Shown in pieces: positions 7,715-15,737 of a stretch of 64,000 nt of DNA. A model generated the notes under the pieces. That model saw only the letters and a list, made by a program, of their open reading frames with translations. It made no database searches and had not been told where the DNA came from. The position numbers and the translations under genes were made by a program. Location: NCBI GenBank assembly GCA_000403315.2, contig KE159636.1, positions 1,207,358 to 1,271,357 of the forward strand, read 5' to 3'. The stretch's first letter is position 1; each line of letters starts with the position of its first letter. Source of the stretch: Lachnospiraceae bacterium A2. Its GTDB lineage: Bacteria; Bacillota; Clostridia; Lachnospirales; Lachnospiraceae.

Positions 7715-9852
7715 ATGCAGACGCTATATATATCCATAGTAGGGAGTCCAGCACTGGCGGCGGAGACACACCAAATCCGCAGTCTGCGGATGCCTGCCTG
7801 ACCCTCGGCAGCCTGTTTGACGGCTCCGGGGGTTTTCCTTTGGGCGGGCTGCTTGCAGGCATCACCCCTCTATGGGCTTCGGAGATTGAGCCGTTCCCCA
7901 TCCGTGTGACCACAAAGCGGCTGCCCTCCGTGAAGCACTTGGGCGATATTTCTGCGGTGGATGGCGCAGAGATTGCCCCGGTGGACATCATCACCTTCGG
8001 CTCGCCCTGCACGGATATGTCGGTGGCCGGCAAGCGGGCGGGGCTTGAAGGGCGGCAGTCCTGCCTGTTCTACCAGGCAATACGAATCGTAAAGGAAATG
8101 AGGTGTGCAACAGATGGAAAATATCCAAGGTTTATCGTGTGGGAGAACGTCCCCGGAGCCTTCTCATCCAATAAAGGGGAAGACTTTAAGGCAGTCCTCG
8201 AAGCGGTCTGCTCCGTCAAAGACGAAAGTATTTCTGTACCTGGACCTCCAAAGGGGAGGTGGGCGAATGCCGGAAGCATCGTGGCAGACGGCTTTTCCCT
8301 CGCATGGCGGGTGTTTGACTCCCAGTTTTGGGGAATCCCCCAGCGAAGGAAACGCATCTACCTTGTCGCAGATTTTGCAGGCGGGAGTGCCGGAAAGGTA
8401 TTATTTGAGTCCGAAGGCGTGTCTGGGTATTCTGCGGAGGGCTTCCGTGCGTGGCAAGGAACTGCCGGAGGTGCTGCGGATTGCATTGGAGCGGCAGGCG
8501 GCATCTGCCTGAACGACCAGGGCGGGCAGAGGATGGACGTGACGGATGACGTGACCTGCACCCTGCGGGCAGAGGCGCACCATCCCCCGTGCGTATTGGA
8601 ATCGGCCGGTTTCTGCACGGAGCATTCCGCAAAGGCGCGTGGGATTGGGTATGAGGAGGAAACCTCGCCCACGCTCCGTGCAGGGACGGTCCCGGCTGCG
8701 GTGGCGCTCTATGAGAACCATTCGCAGGATACGAGATATACGGGGCCTTTGGAAACGGCGCCTACGGTCAGCTCCACCTACGGCATGGGCGGCAATAACC
8801 AGCCGTTCGTGGTGGAAACGCCAAAGACGCTGAAAATCCGCTCCGGCTGTGAGGGAGGCGGCAAAGGGGCGATCATACAGGATGACAAATCCGCAACTCT
8901 CTCCTGCAACAATGACCAGACGGTGTTCGTGCCTTTCTGCAAGGGGTACCGCGCCCACTACAAAGGGGATGCGCCGACCTGGAAGGACGGGAAGGTGGCA
9001 AACACGCTGAACACCTTTGATGTCGGGGAGAGCCGCTGCAATGAGCTGGTGGTGCAGGCATACGGTATCTGCTCCAAGGACAGCAATGCCATGAAATCGG
9101 ATAACCCGCACAGCGGATTTTATGAGGCGGATACCTCCCGGACTCTGGACGGGAACGGCGGGAATCCCGGCTGCAACCAGGGCGGCATTGCCGTGGTGGC
9201 GGTGCAGGGCTCCATGATTGGCAGGAAGGATGAGAACGGGCCGCAGGGGAGTGGCGTGAATGAGGATGTGTCCTTTACGCTTGACGCCGTGGACAGACAC
9301 GCTGTTGCATACCCGACCTACTGCACCAGCAAGAATTCCCATTTCACACGGGCAGAAAAAGAACTGGCAAACACGCTGGTGGCTACAGATTATAAAGACC
9401 CGCCTGTCATCAATGATGTACAGACGGCATCCGGCAAGGAGGTGTTCGGCACACTTTCCGCAAGCATGGGCTCCAAGCAGTGGCTCGGCAACCAGGAGGC
9501 GTTCAGCGGGGACTACCATATCATGGAGCCGGAGTATATCGTCCGCAGGCTGACGCCGACGGAGTGTGCGAGGCTGCAGGGCTTCCCGGACTGGTGGTGC
9601 AGCGGCCTTGGGACGGAAAAGCCAACGGAGGATGACCTTGCCTTCTGGCGGGAGGTCTTTGAGACCCACCGTAAGATTGCGGGGACTTCCACCAAGCCGA
9701 AGACCGATAAGCAGATCATCAAATGGCTGAAAGACCCCCATTCGGATTCCGCTGAATATAAGATGTGGGGCAACGGCGTGGCGCTGCCGAATGTCTATTT
9801 CGTGCTTTCGGGCATTGTGTATTACGCACAGTTCCCGGACTTTTTATTGTGA
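7711..9852 (+). CDS. DNA (cytosine-5) methyltransferase with long repeat-rich recognition region
   Basis: A 713-residue C5-MTase. Motif I is SLFDGSGGFPLGG near 33-45, the catalytic FGSPCTDMS (Cys about 95) is motif IV, VWENV is motif VI, and the closing motifs are TPTECARLQGFPDWW near 610 and GNGVALP near 685. Between ~270 and ~595 is a long variable region built from about nine short units of the form (S/A)-x-TL-x-(6-14)-P/V, such as CTLRAEAHHPP, PTLRAGTVPA, ATLSCNNDQ, RTLDGNGGN, FTLDAVDRH and NTLVATDYKD. Typical C5-MTases are 330-450 residues, so the excess is this repeat array. Long phage enzymes of this type are annotated as Dcm. The array may hold several target-recognition units (inference). 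Confidence 0.85.
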   Translation: MNADAIYIHSRESSTGGGDTPNPQSADACLTLGSLFDGSGGFPLGGLLAGITPLWASEIEPFPIRVTTKRLPSVKHLGDISAVDGAEIAPVDIITFGSPCTDMSVAGKRAGLEGRQSCLFYQAIRIVKEMRCATDGKYPRFIVWENVPGAFSSNKGEDFKAVLEAVCSVKDESISVPGPPKGRWANAGSIVADGFSLAWRVFDSQFWGIPQRRKRIYLVADFAGGSAGKVLFESEGVSGYSAEGFRAWQGTAGGAADCIGAAGGICLNDQGGQRMDVTDDVTCTLRAEAHHPPCVLESAGFCTEHSAKARGIGYEEETSPTLRAGTVPAAVALYENHSQDTRYTGPLETAPTVSSTYGMGGNNQPFVVETPKTLKIRSGCEGGGKGAIIQDDKSATLSCNNDQTVFVPFCKGYRAHYKGDAPTWKDGKVANTLNTFDVGESRCNELVVQAYGICSKDSNAMKSDNPHSGFYEADTSRTLDGNGGNPGCNQGGIAVVAVQGSMIGRKDENGPQGSGVNEDVSFTLDAVDRHAVAYPTYCTSKNSHFTRAEKELANTLVATDYKDPPVINDVQTASGKEVFGTLSASMGSKQWLGNQEAFSGDYHIMEPEYIVRRLTPTECARLQGFPDWWCSGLGTEKPTEDDLAFWREVFETHRKIAGTSTKPKTDKQIIKWLKDPHSDSAEYKMWGNGVALPNVYFVLSGIVYYAQFPDFLL

Positions 9853-9871
9853 CATTTTTTCTCACATACTG

Positions 9872-9914
9872 CTTGCTATTCCTGCCGTTCAGAGTGATTA
9901 ATGTAGTACCGAAA
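9872..9914 (+). promoter_or_regulatory. Conserved phage element, copy A
   Basis: It reads CTTGCTATT, ten bases, AGAGTGATTAATGT, then GTACCGAAA. The same layout occurs at 11238, 13728 and 34267 on this strand and at 31397-31353 on the other. It ends 20 bases before the next gene start, with GGAGG between. Confidence 0.6.
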
Positions 9915-9934
9915 AACGAAGGAGGTACAAAAAA

Positions 9935-10690
9935 ATGAGGTTTGAATTCAATAGGACAGGGGCAGAGCGGAAGGCGCTGGTGCAGGCAATGGGGGAGATT
10001 TTAGAGGTAAAGCCGAAATACCTCGGAATGCCGACAGCGGCTTACCAGGTGGATTACTTCCACATCGACAAGATCGGCGCGGTGGAGTTTGACGACCGGG
10101 CGGACAGTGAGGAAATAGAGAACCTGCTGGAGCGGCTTGCGGAAAGAGGGATTGTCGCAGCCCCGGCAGAAACGGCGCAGGAAGGCGGCACGGCAGAAGA
10201 AAGCGCGGATGCGGAAAACAAAGCGGAGGAGCCGGAAACGGAGGCACAGGGGGCAGATCTGGGGCTTACGGTGGCAATGCCGAGGGATTCCTTCACGGAT
10301 GCCGCGCTGGAGAACCTGCGGAAGCTGGTGGATGCCAAAGGGAGCCTGATTAAAAAGGCGCTGGCGGTTGACAGCCTCCCGATTGAAACGGACGGGGAGA
10401 AGGTTTCCTTCCCATGGTTTGCGGAGGGGCAGGACAGCGAATCGGTGAAAGCCTACACCCATTTCATTGCCGCCATCTGCGACATGGCAAGGAACCAGAA
10501 GCGCATCACGGCGAAGGAAAAGCCTGCGGACAATGAAAAATACGCATTCCGGTGCTTCCTGCTCCGGCTCGGATTCATCGGGGCGGAATACAAGGGCGAG
10601 CGGAAAATCCTGCTGAAGAACCTCTCCGGCAGCTCGGCATTCAAAAACGGCGAAAGGAAGGAGGCGGTCAGCAGTGAACTTTCCGAATAG
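9935..10690 (+). CDS. Phage accessory protein sharing a C-terminal module with the amidoligase
   Basis: A 251-residue protein of unknown function with a strong ribosome binding site (GAAGGAGGT). Residues 1-60 are compact and mixed, ~65-110 are Glu/Ala-rich and probably disordered, and ~115-195 are helical. Residues ~200-240 carry a module with LLRLGFIGAEYK... LSGSSAFKNG. That module recurs at the end of the amidoligase protein (about residues 273-312) with roughly half its positions identical. Phage proteins of this kind are sometimes labelled virulence-related, but no enzymatic motif is visible. The last 17 bases overlap the DUF4314 gene. Transcription probably involves element A just upstream. 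Confidence 0.6.
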   Translation: MRFEFNRTGAERKALVQAMGEILEVKPKYLGMPTAAYQVDYFHIDKIGAVEFDDRADSEEIENLLERLAERGIVAAPAETAQEGGTAEESADAENKAEEPETEAQGADLGLTVAMPRDSFTDAALENLRKLVDAKGSLIKKALAVDSLPIETDGEKVSFPWFAEGQDSESVKAYTHFIAAICDMARNQKRITAKEKPADNEKYAFRCFLLRLGFIGAEYKGERKILLKNLSGSSAFKNGERKEAVSSELSE

Positions 10691-10943
10691 GGAGATTGTG
10701 GAGCGTGTCCGCAGGGAGTACCCTGCAGGCACACGGGTGGAGCTTGTACGGATGGACGATGTGCAGGCCCCGCCCATCGGGACGCGGGGAACAGTCGAAG
10801 GTGTGGATGACACGGCGAGCGTCATGGTCGCATGGGACAACGGCAGCAGCCTCCATGCAATTTACGGCGAGGATGTGGTGCGCAGGATAAAGGAGGATGA
10901 AATAGATGGAGCAGGACATTCTGAAACAGCTTTATTTTGGTGA
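10674..10943 (+). CDS. DUF4314 family small protein
   Basis: An 89-residue protein starting at GTG inside the end of the preceding gene, behind AAGGAGG. It has the DUF4314 pattern: VRREYPAGTRVELVRMDD, then PIGTRGTVEGVDD and a short SH3-like strand set ending in GSSLHAIYGEDVVRRI. Such small beta-barrel proteins are frequent in Firmicutes phages and mobile elements, and their function is unknown. The end overlaps the next gene by 38 bases, a tight operon arrangement. Confidence 0.7.
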   Translation: MNFPNREIVERVRREYPAGTRVELVRMDDVQAPPIGTRGTVEGVDDTASVMVAWDNGSSLHAIYGEDVVRRIKEDEIDGAGHSETALFW

Positions 10944-11187
10944 GATCGTGCCGTGGGAGAACCGGAACGACAAGACGCCGGAGATGGCAGAGCTTGCGGA
11001 GCGCATCGACGGGGAGATTGAACGCCTGAAAGGGCTGTTGGACAGTGAGGGGAAGGCACTGCTGGAGAAACTTCTGGACGATGCCTCCGACCTTGAGTGC
11101 AAGACCATCTGCGAAGGCTTTAAGGACGGATTCCGGCTTGGCGCACAGATCACGGCAGCCTCCATGGAGGGCCTGAAAAAGCCATAA
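10906..11187 (+). CDS. Small phage protein (DUF6809-like)
   Basis: A 93-residue protein starting with MEQDILKQLYFGEIVPWE, with a ribosome binding site (AAAGGAGG) inside the overlapping DUF4314 gene. The rest is helical and acidic (LAERIDGEIERLKGLL; GKALLEKLLDDASDL) and ends with GFRLGAQITAASMEGL. This resembles the DUF6809 family of phage and plasmid accessory proteins of unknown function. No transmembrane segment or catalytic motif is seen. Confidence 0.6.
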   Translation: MEQDILKQLYFGEIVPWENRNDKTPEMAELAERIDGEIERLKGLLDSEGKALLEKLLDDASDLECKTICEGFKDGFRLGAQITAASMEGLKKP

Positions 11188-11237
11188 AATACACAAAAAA
11201 CTGCGGAAAACATTGTGTAATATATGCCTCGAATTGA

Positions 11238-11283
11238 CTTGCTATTATCCCCTTTTAGAGCGAATATGTGTACTACCGAAAGG
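11238..11283 (+). promoter_or_regulatory. Conserved phage element, copy B
   Basis: It reads CTTGCTATT, ten bases, AGAGCGAATATGTGTACTAC, then CGAAAGGG. It is nearly identical to copy C at 13728, including the bases after the core. It ends 32 bases before the amidoligase start. Confidence 0.6.
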
Positions 11284-11315
11284 GAAAACACACAAAGAAA
11301 ACGGAGGAAAACAGC

Positions 11316-12263
11316 ATGAACGCAAAGTTGGCAAGGCAGGTTGAGGAAATGAAAAAGCAGACCATCGGGGTTGAGGTGGAGATGAACAGCATCGCAAGGA
11401 GCAGGGCGGCGAAAATTGCAGCGGACTTCTTCGGAACAGGCAGGCATGAATACACGGCACGCAGGAACGGCTACGAAACCTACTCCGCATGGGACGCGCA
11501 GGGCAGGGAGTGGAAATTCCAGAAGGACGTGAGCATCGCGGGGCCTGACAGCGAAAAGTGCGAGCTGGTGACGCCCATCCTTACCTACGGGGACATGGAA
11601 ACCCTGCAGGAGCTTATCCGGCAGCTACGGCACGCTGGAGCGAAGAGCGACGCGGGAAGGGGCTGCGGGGTACACATCCACATCGGGGCGAAAGGCCACA
11701 CGCCGCAGAGCCTCAGAAACCTCGCCAACATCATGGCAGGCCATGAAAGCCTGATAGCGGATGCCTTAAACCTTGACCGCTGGAGGATGAACCGCTACTG
11801 CCGCACGGTTGACCCACGGTTTTTGGAGCAGGTCAACAGAAAGAAACCTTCCACGATGGCGGCCCTTGCGGACATCTGGTACACAAGCCACGGCGCAAGC
11901 TACGGCAGGGACCAGCACTACAACGACAGCCGCTACCATATGCTCAATTACCACGCAACCTTCACCAAAGGCACGGTCGAGTTCCGGCTCTTCCAGTTCG
12001 ACGAACCGGGCGACGGGCGCAGGGGCGGCCTTCACGCAGGGCAGCTCAAGAGCTACATCCAGCTCTGCCTCGCACTCAGCCAGATGGCGAAGGAAGTCAA
12101 GACGGCAAGCCCGAAGCCGCAGCAGAGCGAGAACCCGAAATACGCCATGCGGACATGGCTCCTCCGGCTCGGCTTCATCGGGGACGAATTCAAGACCGCA
12201 AGGGACATCCTCACAAGGAGGCTTGCAGGGGACGCATCCTTCCGAAACGGAAGGGCCGCTTGA
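11316..12263 (+). CDS. Amidoligase-family protein
   Basis: A 315-residue protein. ATG 11316 is chosen for its GGAGG spacing; the upstream in-frame start at 11268 lies inside the regulatory element. The N-terminus has the GVEVEMN strand of COOH-NH2 (amidoligase_2) ligases. The later GCGVHIHIG, NRYCRTVD and a basic GTVEFRLFQFD segment fit the glutamine-synthetase-like ATP-binding core. Family members are thought to form amide bonds between an amino group and a carboxylate on peptides or cell-wall precursors. The gene is followed by a gamma-glutamylcyclotransferase-like gene, a recurrent pairing in phages. Residues ~273-312 repeat the module found in the protein at 9935. Confidence 0.75.
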   Translation: MNAKLARQVEEMKKQTIGVEVEMNSIARSRAAKIAADFFGTGRHEYTARRNGYETYSAWDAQGREWKFQKDVSIAGPDSEKCELVTPILTYGDMETLQELIRQLRHAGAKSDAGRGCGVHIHIGAKGHTPQSLRNLANIMAGHESLIADALNLDRWRMNRYCRTVDPRFLEQVNRKKPSTMAALADIWYTSHGASYGRDQHYNDSRYHMLNYHATFTKGTVEFRLFQFDEPGDGRRGGLHAGQLKSYIQLCLALSQMAKEVKTASPKPQQSENPKYAMRTWLLRLGFIGDEFKTARDILTRRLAGDASFRNGRAA

Positions 12264-12379
12264 AGGGAACGCGGGAGGTAGCCTCCTGCCACCTTGCCTG
12301 CCGCGGAAACGGCAGTGGACCGCTCCGGCGGTCTTAAGGTGGTAGAAGGGTGCCCCCTTCGGAAAGGATGGATTTCAAG

Positions 12380-13072
12380 ATGGAAAAAAGATACTACATT
12401 GCTTACGGCTCAAACTTAAACATCCGGCAGATGCGGATGCGCTGCCCCGGGGCGAGGATTATCGGCACTTCGGTGATTGAGGGCTACCGTCTGCTGTTCA
12501 AGGGCAGCAGGACCGGCTCCTACCTCACCATCGAGCCGCAGGAGGGCGCAAGCGTCCCCGTGGCGGCATGGGCGGTGACGGAGGAGGATGAGGCGGCGCT
12601 GGACCGCTACGAGGGCTTCCCAAACTTTTATTACAAAAAGGAAATGGAGCTGCCCCTTAAAGGGATTAAGACCGGAAAGGTGCGGCTGCGGAAGGTTTTC
12701 GTCTACATCATGCATGAGGACCGCCCGCTTGGGGTTCCGAGCGGGTTCTATATGGAGACCTGCAGGCAGGGCTACCAGAGTTTCGGATTCGACGAGGCAT
12801 TTCTGGAACGGGCGTATGCCGACAGCAGGGAGGAATTTCCGGGCGGGTGGAAGACCGGGGACGCCTGCTTCATGGTGACCAACCGGAAGAACGGCTGCAC
12901 GGGCAACTACACCGTGCTGGGATTCGATGGGAAATATTTCTGGCTCCAGAACAGCAGGGGCAGCCGTTACCGCGCATCCGCAGGCCGGATGTTCCGCAGC
13001 AAGGTGGAGGCGCTTGCCCCACGGCAGGAGAATATGGACTTAGGAGGAAACAGCGATGAAAGAAACAGATAA
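12380..13072 (+). CDS. Gamma-glutamylcyclotransferase-like (AIG2) protein
   Basis: A 230-residue protein if the ATG at 12380 is used (AAAGGATGG upstream); ATG 12368 is in frame. It begins with IAYGSNLNIRQM, the nucleotide/substrate loop that defines the AIG2/GGCT fold. A catalytic-type acidic position follows (DEAALDRYEGFP, the Glu being conserved in the family), then VYIMHED. Residues ~155-230 form an extra C-terminal part (MVTNRKNGCTGNY... FWLQNSRGSRYR). Family members cleave gamma-glutamyl amines with release of 5-oxoproline. Beside an amidoligase it could reverse or edit the ligase product (inference). It overlaps the next gene by 17 bases. Confidence 0.75.
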   Translation: MEKRYYIAYGSNLNIRQMRMRCPGARIIGTSVIEGYRLLFKGSRTGSYLTIEPQEGASVPVAAWAVTEEDEAALDRYEGFPNFYYKKEMELPLKGIKTGKVRLRKVFVYIMHEDRPLGVPSGFYMETCRQGYQSFGFDEAFLERAYADSREEFPGGWKTGDACFMVTNRKNGCTGNYTVLGFDGKYFWLQNSRGSRYRASAGRMFRSKVEALAPRQENMDLGGNSDERNR

Positions 13073-13265
13073 TATTGCGAGGATTTCGGTCTGCCCAAGG
13101 TGCGGGCAGACCTACCACGGGAGGCCGGCAGTTTCGCGGGCGGACGGCAGAACGCCGCTCTGCCCGGACTGCGGCACCAGGGAGGCTCTGGAGAGCATCG
13201 GGGTGGACGGGAAGGAGCAGGAACAGATTCTGGAAGCCATCCACAGGTGCTACGGCAGGGGATGA
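13056..13265 (+). CDS. Small zinc-ribbon protein
   Basis: A 69-residue protein with CPRCGQTY near residue 12 and CPDCGTREAL near 38, a four-cysteine zinc ribbon. AGGAGG lies upstream, inside the preceding gene. Short proteins with this C-terminal extension (REALESIGV...) are common accessory genes in Firmicutes phages. Their function is unknown. Confidence 0.65.
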   Translation: MKETDNIARISVCPRCGQTYHGRPAVSRADGRTPLCPDCGTREALESIGVDGKEQEQILEAIHRCYGRG

Positions 13266-13294
13266 AAATTATAAAGGCAAAGGAGCGTACAGCT

Positions 13295-13675
13295 ATGGAA
13301 AAAAGGACAGAGGTCATCCAGGAGTGGATTGACGCAAGAAGGGAACGGGGCGAGGCTGCAACAAAATGTATGTTTTACATCACCGTCCCGAAAGACACCG
13401 ACCTTTACAAGGATGAAACCATCAAGAAAATCGAGGGCATCCTTGATAAGAACCATGTCAGCCACGGCCATGTGGATACGGTCTGCGGCGCATGGAACCT
13501 GAACCGGGACTGGATTGAGACGGGCGAGATCGACTGCATTGTGGAATTCTGCGGGGTGTACCCGGTCAATTGGGACATGGACGATGTGGCGGAGCTTGAA
13601 CGGATGGAAACCGAAGGGGAGATCATCGTCCTGGTTGACTGGATAGAGGACGGGAAACACATCCCTAACCATTGA
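13295..13675 (+). CDS. Phage protein of unknown function
   Basis: A 126-residue protein. The start at 13295 is preferred because AAAGGAG lies 9 bases upstream; an in-frame ATG at 13262 has only a weak site. The sequence begins with a charged helix (TEVIQEWIDARRERG). A mixed region follows with two conserved-looking acidic strands (EIDCIVEFCGVYPVNWDMDD; IIVLVDWIED). I do not recognise a family. It closes the accessory run that started at 11316 and precedes element copy C. Confidence 0.5.
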   Translation: MEKRTEVIQEWIDARRERGEAATKCMFYITVPKDTDLYKDETIKKIEGILDKNHVSHGHVDTVCGAWNLNRDWIETGEIDCIVEFCGVYPVNWDMDDVAELERMETEGEIIVLVDWIEDGKHIPNH

Positions 13676-13727
13676 AAACTACACAATTTCTCCTGCAGAT
13701 ATTTGCGCAGTATATGTTCAAAATCCG

Positions 13728-13780
13728 CTTGCTATTATCCGCAGAAAGAGCGAATATGTGTACTACCGAAAGGGAAAACA
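13728..13780 (+). promoter_or_regulatory. Conserved phage element, copy C
   Basis: It reads CTTGCTATT, ten bases, AGAGCGAATATGTGTACTAC, then CGAAAGGGAAAACAC. It is almost base for base the same as copy B and stands just upstream of the 64-residue gene at 13802. Confidence 0.6.
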
Positions 13781-13801
13781 CAGAAAGCGGAGGAGAAAGG
13801 C

Positions 13802-13996
13802 ATGACAAGATTTGAAAGGGATTTGAGAGATGCACAGAAAGGAAACGGAATTGAGGTACTGACGAAACGGAAAGCGGAGCTTGACCGCCTTTGGAAAGAG
13901 GGGAAAGCCTGCAAAAACGGATTCAGGAGGCAGTGCATAGCACAGGAATACACGAGGCTTAAGGCCGAGTACGATAAGATTGACGCACTTTTCTGA
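13802..13996 (+). CDS. Small phage protein
   Basis: A 64-residue charged helical protein starting MTRFERDLRDAQKGN, with AGGAG upstream. It contains one stretch of KACKNGFRRQCIAQEYTRLK. It is the only gene between element copy C and the large terminase. No family is recognised. The start fits the promoter-like element much better than the longer in-frame version from 13703. Confidence 0.5.
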   Translation: MTRFERDLRDAQKGNGIEVLTKRKAELDRLWKEGKACKNGFRRQCIAQEYTRLKAEYDKIDALF

Positions 13997-14111
13997 AATT
14001 AAAACTGGACATTCCAAGAGCGGAGCCGCAAGGCTCTGTGTCTTGTACTGATAGATTACGGCTTGCTGCTGGCAGGCCATTTTTGATGCCGTCTTTGGGG
14101 AGGTGACCGGA

Positions 14112-15719
14112 ATGGCAATGCGGAAACTGAAAAAATATAAGCCGACAAAATTCAAGGCGAAAGACAGCCGCTATGACAAGGATGCCGCTGATTTTGCCGT
14201 GATGTTCATAGAAAGCCTCTGCCACACGAAAGGCACATGGGCGGGGAAGCCTTTTGAACTGATCGACTGGCAGGAGCAGATCATCCGTGATATTTTCGGC
14301 ACATTAAAGCCCAACGGGTACCGCCAGTTCAACACGGCCTACGTTGAGATTCCGAAGAAGCAGGGCAAGTCGGAGCTGGCGGCGGCCGTGGCGCTGCTCC
14401 TGACCTGCGGGGACGGGGAGGAACGCGCCGAGGTGTACGGCTGTGCCGCTGACCGCCAGCAGGCCACCATCGTCTTTGACGTGGCGGCGGACATGGTGCG
14501 GATGTGTCCGGCACTGAATAAGAGGGTGAAGATACTCGCCTCGCAGAAGCGGATCATCTACACGCCCACCAATTCCTTCTACCAGGTGCTTTCGGCGGAG
14601 GCGTATTCCAAGCACGGCTTCAACATCCACGGCGTGGTGTTCGACGAGCTGCACACGCAGCCGAACCGGAAGCTGTTTGACGTTATGACCAAGGGCTCCG
14701 GGGACGCCAGGATGCAGCCGCTGTATTTCCTCATCACCACGGCGGGGACGGACACCCATTCCATCTGCTATGAAACGCACCAGAAGGCAAAGGACATTTT
14801 AGAGGGCAGAAAGATTGACCCGACCTTCTATCCCGTCATCTATGGTGCGGATGAGGAGGACGACTGGACGGACCCCAAGGTGTGGAAGAAGGCGAATCCC
14901 TCACTGAACATCACGGTGGGGATTGACAAGGTGGAGGCTGCCTGCGAGTCGGCAAAGCAGAACCCTGGCGAAGAAAATTCTTTCCGGCAGCTCCGTCTGA
15001 ACCAGTGGGTGAAACAGGCGGTGCGGTGGATGCCCATGGATAAATGGGATGCCTGCGCCTTCCCGGTTTCGGAGGATGGACTGGAGGGGCGTGTCTGTTA
15101 CGGCGGGCTGGACTTATCTTCCACCACGGATATCACGGCATTCGTGCTGGTGTTCCCGCCGCTGGATGAGGAGGATAAATACTGCATCCTGCCCTACTTC
15201 TGGGTGCCGGAGGAAACGCTGGAGCTGCGTGTGCGGCGCGACCATGTCCCCTATGATGTGTGGGAGCGGCAGGGGAAGCTGATGACCACGGAAGGGAACG
15301 TGGTGCATTACGGCTATATTGAGAAATACATCGAGCGGCTTGGGGAGCGGTTCAACATCCGGGAGATTGCCTTCGACCGGTGGGGCGCGGTGCAGATGGT
15401 GCAGAACCTTGAGGGCATGGGCTTCACGGTAGTTCCGTTCGGGCAGGGCTTCAAGGATATGTCCCCGCCTACCAAAGAGCTGATGAAGCTGGTGCTGGAG
15501 CAGATGGTTGCCCACGGCGGGCACCCGGTCCTGCGGTGGATGATGGATAACATCTTCATCCGCACCGACCCTGCAGGGAATATCAAGGCAGATAAGGAGA
15601 AGTCCACGGAGAAGATTGACGGGGCAGTGGCTGCCATCATGGGGCTTGACCGGGCAATCCGCTGTGGGAATGATGTGGGGGCTTCCGTCTATGACAGCCG
15701 GGGGCTGCTTGTCTTTTAG
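14112..15719 (+). CDS. Terminase large subunit
   Basis: A 535-residue packaging motor, starting at ATG 14112 behind GGGGAGG. The ATPase Walker A is PKKQGKSE near residue 80, Walker B is VVFDELH near 178, and the coupling motif LITTAGTD follows near 208. The RNase H-like nuclease half opens with GLDLSSTTD near 331, includes EIAFDRWG near 425, and carries further acidic residues before KSTEKIDGAVAAIMG. It pumps DNA into the prohead and cuts it. The order large terminase, portal, protease, capsid is the HK97 layout. Confidence 0.95.
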   Translation: MAMRKLKKYKPTKFKAKDSRYDKDAADFAVMFIESLCHTKGTWAGKPFELIDWQEQIIRDIFGTLKPNGYRQFNTAYVEIPKKQGKSELAAAVALLLTCGDGEERAEVYGCAADRQQATIVFDVAADMVRMCPALNKRVKILASQKRIIYTPTNSFYQVLSAEAYSKHGFNIHGVVFDELHTQPNRKLFDVMTKGSGDARMQPLYFLITTAGTDTHSICYETHQKAKDILEGRKIDPTFYPVIYGADEEDDWTDPKVWKKANPSLNITVGIDKVEAACESAKQNPGEENSFRQLRLNQWVKQAVRWMPMDKWDACAFPVSEDGLEGRVCYGGLDLSSTTDITAFVLVFPPLDEEDKYCILPYFWVPEETLELRVRRDHVPYDVWERQGKLMTTEGNVVHYGYIEKYIERLGERFNIREIAFDRWGAVQMVQNLEGMGFTVVPFGQGFKDMSPPTKELMKLVLEQMVAHGGHPVLRWMMDNIFIRTDPAGNIKADKEKSTEKIDGAVAAIMGLDRAIRCGNDVGASVYDSRGLLVF

Positions 15720-15737
15720 TGAAGGAGGGTGATTTCT

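Noticed and set aside
8401..9741. Long minus-strand ORF (446 codons) across the cytosine methyltransferase gene
   Set aside because: It mirrors the coding frame of a gene with clear catalytic motifs, has no ribosome binding site, and its translation looks like an antisense shadow.
10054..10349. Short overlapping ORFs on both strands inside the 251-residue accessory gene
   Set aside because: They arise from the Glu/Ala-rich, GC-rich linker and have no ribosome binding sites or recognisable sequence.
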